Positions 6,560 to 9,069 of a stretch of 9,069 bases of DNA are shown piece by piece; the stretch's first letter is position 1, and every line of letters starts with the position of its first letter. The notes below the pieces were generated by a model. That model was not told the DNA's origin, did not search any database, and worked only from the letters and a program-made list of their open reading frames with translations. This stretch comes from Gammaproteobacteria bacterium (GTDB lineage Bacteria > Pseudomonadota > Gammaproteobacteria > Steroidobacterales > SZUA-146), in NCBI GenBank assembly GCA_003228965.1, contig QIGP01000105.1:1-9069 (forward strand), read 5' to 3'. The translations under genes were made by a program, and so were the position numbers.

Positions 6560-7420
6560 ATGAGCGAGCCGCGTACAATTCCCTGGCGTCACTCGATCGA
6601 CCTGAACTTGCCTTGCTGGGAAGACTACAAGGAGGCTCTAAACAAACTATTCGCCGAGTCGGTGGCCGCAACGGGTTTACCGGATGTGAGTGCACTGCAG
6701 ACACTCCTTTCCCCGGCGGTGTGTAATCTTAAGGGAAAAGCCATTCAGTTCGTTTCACCTTCATTGCTACCTGCTGGCAGCTACGAAGAACAGATTTTCA
6801 ATACCGCAAAGGTGAGCACGCGAACCAATAATTGGCACGACGTGTGCAATGCCCTTGTCTGGTCGCGCTATCCGGCGCTCAAGGCGGCCATTAATGCCAG
6901 GCACTTTGGCGAAATACAAAACCAATCGGGGACCGAGCGTGGCCGGCTGCGTGATGCACTGACCCTGTGGGATGAATGTGGAGTGATTGTCGCAAGTGCC
7001 AATAATCAGGTATTGGAGAATCTGGCTAGCCGCAACTGGAAAAGTGCCTTTCAGAATTTAGCCCATCTTTGGCAGGATGACGTTCGCGTATTTATCTGTG
7101 GTCACGCGTTACTGGAAAAATTTCTCAATCCCTACAAAGCTATCACTGCCCACGCCCTGTTTGTGCAGCTTGATCCCGGTTCTTTCCCAACGGACCGCGC
7201 AAAGCTGCTGGCGGATGTGGATAGATCACTGGCTTCGAAACTACTGCAGGGCAATTTGATAAAAACCACCGCCGACCTGTCACCGCTACCGCTGGCCGGC
7301 ATTCCAGGATGGTGGAAACGCTGCGAACAAGATGACGATTTCTATGCGGATACCTCGGTGTTTCGAATACCTGCAGCGCCGGTTGATCCGGTGCAGTTAG
7401 TTGAACTGGATCTCCACTAG
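6560..7420 (+). CDS. DUF3025 family protein
   Basis: This is an intact 286-residue member of the proteobacterial DUF3025 family, whose biochemical role is not known to me. Family blocks are clear and in order: FVSPSLLPAGSYEEQIF (64-80), TRTNNWHDVCNALVWSRYP (87-105), INARH (111-115), RDALTLWDECG (131-141), DVRVFICGHALLEKFLNPY (174-192) with AITAHAL (194-200), and PLAGIPGWW (244-252) followed by FY and VFR. Conserved His, Asp and Asn in NWHD and NARH could form a catalytic or metal site, but that is inference. I chose the ATG at 6560 because conserved sequence begins soon after. A GGAG lies at 6553-6556, only three bases away, which is closer than usual. An in-frame TTG at 6509 would add 17 residues with no family support. 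There is no signal peptide or membrane segment, so a cytoplasmic location is likely. The IS6 element begins 120 bases downstream, so the gene was not damaged by it. Confidence 0.9.
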   Translation: MSEPRTIPWRHSIDLNLPCWEDYKEALNKLFAESVAATGLPDVSALQTLLSPAVCNLKGKAIQFVSPSLLPAGSYEEQIFNTAKVSTRTNNWHDVCNALVWSRYPALKAAINARHFGEIQNQSGTERGRLRDALTLWDECGVIVASANNQVLENLASRNWKSAFQNLAHLWQDDVRVFICGHALLEKFLNPYKAITAHALFVQLDPGSFPTDRAKLLADVDRSLASKLLQGNLIKTTADLSPLPLAGIPGWWKRCEQDDDFYADTSVFRIPAAPVDPVQLVELDLH

Positions 7421-7523
7421 GCAATCGCAATTGTTTTATAGGTGACAGACACGGAAACGATACGGAAAATTCGACAATTGAGTTATCCATGTGAACGGCC
7501 AGTTGATGGTCTTGTCGCCGGCC

Positions 7524-7551
7524 ATCATATGAGTCAAATTCGTTCTGTCAA
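7524..7551 (-). promoter_or_regulatory. Outward-facing hybrid promoter at the left end of the IS6 element
   Basis: On the minus strand a perfect -35, TTGACA (7551-7546), lies within the terminal inverted repeat. It is followed after 16 bases by TATGAT (7529-7524), a 5-of-6 match to the -10 consensus in the flanking DNA. Outward -35 boxes in the ends of IS6/IS26 elements that form hybrid promoters with neighbouring sequence are well known. This one would fire leftwards, antisense to the 3' end of the DUF3025 gene. Activity is predicted, not shown. Confidence 0.4.
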
Positions 7552-8318
7552 ATTAACTTTTCTGCATTAAAGAAAATCCAGTCCGGAAGCTTAAGCAACT
7601 GCTTCTGCCCAACGGCCGAACGCATCTTCCCTGAGATTTCTATAGTGCTCGGCTCGTACCAGATGCCGTCCTAAGTTAAACACATTGTGTACGGCTGCGT
7701 GCACACCCACAAATAACTGGGCGTGCCGAAATGACTTAAACTTTCGCATCACACGCTCCCTCACTCAGCTAGGTTCGTGTGATTGTTCCGCTCGGTTATT
7801 GGCGTACTGCGAAGTGTAGTGAATCACATCTGGCATCAATTTTCGATGTGCAACATTATAACTTTTCAGCTTGTCGGTGACAATCTTCCTCAGTTCTTTA
7901 CCGTGCGATCTAAGCAGCCGCTTGAAGAACCGCTTTGCAGCTACGGCATCTCGTTTCTTTTGTAAAAAAAAATACATCGACTACTTCGCCATCCTGATCG
8001 ACAGCCCGCCATAAATAGTGTTGTTTTCCTCATATTTTTACAAACACTTCATCGAGGTAAAAAGTGTCGCCGTAGCCTTGATGTTTGCGCTTTAGCCGAC
8101 GAGCATATTTGGCGCCAAACTTGATGCACCACAGTCGGATTGATTCGTAGGTAATGGTGATGCCACGCTCCGCCAACAGATCTTCAACATCGCGATGGCT
8201 TAGATTGAATCTAAAATACAACCAGACCGCGTAACTAATTATCTCTGGTGGAAATCGATGTCGTTTGTAAGTATTCATGTCAGTATTATGGGATATTCAG
8301 TTTTAAGTTGACAGTACC
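7541..8318 (-). mobile_element. IS6-family insertion sequence, degenerate
   Basis: The 778-bp length fits the IS6 family. The terminal inverted repeats are CGTTCTGTCAAATTAA (7541-7556) and, read inward from the right, GGTACTGTCAACTTAA (8318-8303), agreeing at 13 of 16 positions, with the family-like CTGTCAA core. The single transposase gene occupies most of the element on the minus strand. The expected 8-bp target duplication is absent: GTCAAATT on the left, GAAAAAAC on the right. That suggests age, or formation by recombination between two copies. The element cannot supply its own transposase. Confidence 0.8.
7591..8278 (-). pseudogene. IS6-family DDE transposase, inactivated by two stops and a frameshift
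   Basis: IS6 transposases catalyse replicative cointegrate formation with a DDE catalytic core. The protein is readable end to end through three lesions. Residues 1-82 carry the helix-turn-helix part (RFNLSHRDVEDLLAERGITI) and the first catalytic Asp in YLDEVFVKI. An in-frame TGA follows at 8032-8030. Reading on gives GKQHYLWRAVDQDGEVVDVF, then a nine-base T run on the coding strand (7972-7964), where the family motif VFLQKKRDA implies five, so four extra bases shift the frame. The second Asp is in KIVTDKLKSY and the Glu in NNRAEQSHEP. A second TGA (7767-7765) replaces the expected Arg of HEPTR. The remainder, VRERVMRKFKSF to FGRWAEAVA, runs to TAA at 7593-7591. About 228 codons in all, close to the usual family length. 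Confidence 0.88.
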
Positions 8319-8391
8319 GAAAAAACTTGAGGGTTTTTGGCAGCGCAATCCGTATCTATTGGTGAGACGACAAAAATGTCCACTACTTTTC

Positions 8392-8397
8392 AGGAGA
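8392..8397 (+). promoter_or_regulatory. Ribosome binding site deciding the start of the 99-aa gene
   Basis: AGGAGA with a 6-base spacer before ATG is close to the ideal Shine-Dalgarno arrangement. It selects the ATG at 8404 over the upstream in-frame codons, which run back into the IS6 end. Confidence 0.6.
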
Positions 8398-8403
8398 AAC
8401 ATC

Positions 8404-8703
8404 ATGCCTATGCCCATCAACGTTCTGCGTCAGATCGCCCCGCAGCAGCACTTCAAGCCCGCAAGAATGAAAATGCAAGTCCTCCACCCAGCTCAGATGC
8501 CGCCTCCGGGCGTTGGCGCTCCGATACCGGACCCACACCACGAGTACGCAGGCACTGCCATCGACCATTCGCCGGGCCTGATCATTCTGGGCCAGGCGCA
8601 GATCGTGGGCGGCCAGCGCGTCGGCACGAACATTGTGGGCTGCACCTACACCACGCAGACCTACACAATTCCCGGCTTCTGCCTGATCGCCGTCGAACGC
8701 TAG
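8404..8703 (+). CDS. Hypothetical 99-aa protein
   Basis: I do not recognise this gene. The ATG at 8404 is preceded by AGGAGA at 8392-8397 with an ideal 6-base spacing, which makes it likely to be real despite the frame being open further upstream. The first half is rich in Met, Pro, Gln and His (MPMPINVLRQIAPQQ, then PPPGVGAPIPDPHHEY at 48-63). The second half is hydrophobic and beta-like, with the block LIILGQAQIVGG at about residues 59-70 onward. It ends in two cysteines spaced around a Thr/Tyr-rich segment, CTYTTQTYTIPGFC, and a basic AVER end. There is no signal peptide or obvious membrane helix. It is GC-richer than the adjacent IS remnant. It could be a small structural protein or a short precursor peptide, but no modification or export genes are visible beside it. 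A fragment of a longer protein is also possible. Confidence 0.6.
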   Translation: MPMPINVLRQIAPQQHFKPARMKMQVLHPAQMPPPGVGAPIPDPHHEYAGTAIDHSPGLIILGQAQIVGGQRVGTNIVGCTYTTQTYTIPGFCLIAVER

Positions 8704-9069
8704 CGGTCTGCAGAACTTGCGGAAAAATGCGGCAATGGCGTGGGAAACGGCGCCCGGTTTTGCCTGACTTGGTGCGGGCAGTTTCCCACCGCCGCCACCG
8801 ATGCATTCTGGGTCCGACGGACTGTGAGTATCAGGTTTCGAAACGTGCGGTTTGTAGCTCTGCTGCGCGCGTCTTGCGACCAGCAGCGCGGAGCAACCTA
8901 TTCCTGTGTGTCGCGACAGGCAGGCGGGGTCCCACTTGTCTCATCCAAACTCTAGCCGATCCGATTCCGGCAAGAGCTTTGCATATTGAGCGGCAGACTT
9001 ATCCCTGAATCGGCACAATTGCCGGTTCACACACACGTTTGTCATTCAGCGAACTTAGGCTTTATCTCG
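8704..9069. other. Right-hand stretch without a supported gene
   Basis: Frames through this region are Arg-, Pro-, His- and Cys-rich and look like shadows; none has a ribosome binding site or family resemblance. The region holds a large hairpin at 8740-8789 and a short CTGCTG...CAGCAG pairing near 8860-8885. The last 100 bases may lead to a gene beyond the window. Confidence 0.4.
8740..8789. repeat. Large hairpin downstream of the 99-aa gene
   Basis: GTGGGAAAC (8740-8748) pairs perfectly with GTTTCCCAC (8781-8789). An inner GCCCG (8752-8756) pairs with CGGGC (8775-8779) across a small asymmetric bulge, leaving an 18-base loop. It stands 36 bases after the stop codon, so it could stabilise or end the transcript. 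No T run follows, so it is not a standard intrinsic terminator. Confidence 0.45.

Noticed and set aside
7533..8326. 8-bp target-site duplication around the IS6 element
   Set aside because: The flanks GTCAAATT and GAAAAAAC do not match, even allowing small shifts of the element ends.
8740..8789. Rho-independent terminator
   Set aside because: The stem is good but it is followed by CGCCGCC rather than a T run.
8337..9008. 223-residue plus-strand reading frame
   Set aside because: It is rich in Arg, Pro and His, has no ribosome binding site and overlaps the better-supported 99-aa gene in another frame. This is the pattern of a GC-driven shadow.

Overview
The window looks like an accessory, partly decayed stretch of a gammaproteobacterial chromosome, probably from a marine or other aquatic heterotroph. 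This is inferred from an intact DUF3025 protein (a proteobacterial family), from two exported proteins ending in calcium-binding thrombospondin-type-3/dockerin-like modules, and from the mix of gene fragments and a dead IS6-family element. I cannot name the genus from sequence alone.

Left part (1-1500): a tyrosine recombinase fragment runs in from the left edge. Its homology stops at a 137-bp MITE-like unit with 25-bp near-perfect terminal inverted repeats (464-488 and 576-600), so the His-Arg and Tyr catalytic parts are missing. A largely featureless stretch follows, with one imperfect inverted repeat at 764-813. Next comes a truncated, frameshifted AbiEi-type antitoxin (931-1374) with no toxin partner. 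Its homology ends where a CCCCCCAA...CGGTAC...TTCGA motif begins; the motif occurs twice (1361-1387, 1411-1439).

Centre (1518-6227): two intact minus-strand genes encode exported proteins, a 319-aa spondin-domain protein and a 999-aa YVTN beta-propeller/di-heme cytochrome protein. Both end in the same module of roughly 83 residues: a TSP3 calcium repeat, a two-repeat dockerin-like segment and an APGPSA tail. Between them, on the plus strand, lies the C-terminal remnant of what looks like a DUF885 protein (2792-3169).

Right part (6228-9069): a complete DUF3025 gene (6560-7420, plus) is followed by a 778-bp IS6-family element (7541-8318). Its minus-strand transposase carries two nonsense codons and one homopolymer frameshift. 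Both ends carry an outward-facing TTGACA; at the left end this is paired with a near-consensus -10. Then comes a 99-aa plus-strand gene of unknown function with a good ribosome binding site (8404-8703). The last 366 bases hold one large hairpin and no gene I can support.

The intact cargo is the two exported calcium-module proteins, the DUF3025 protein and the 99-aa protein. The rest is mobile-element or defence-gene debris. The two exported proteins probably share a secretion or attachment route through their common C-terminus, but they are about 750 bp apart and each has its own ribosome binding site, so an operon is not demonstrated.
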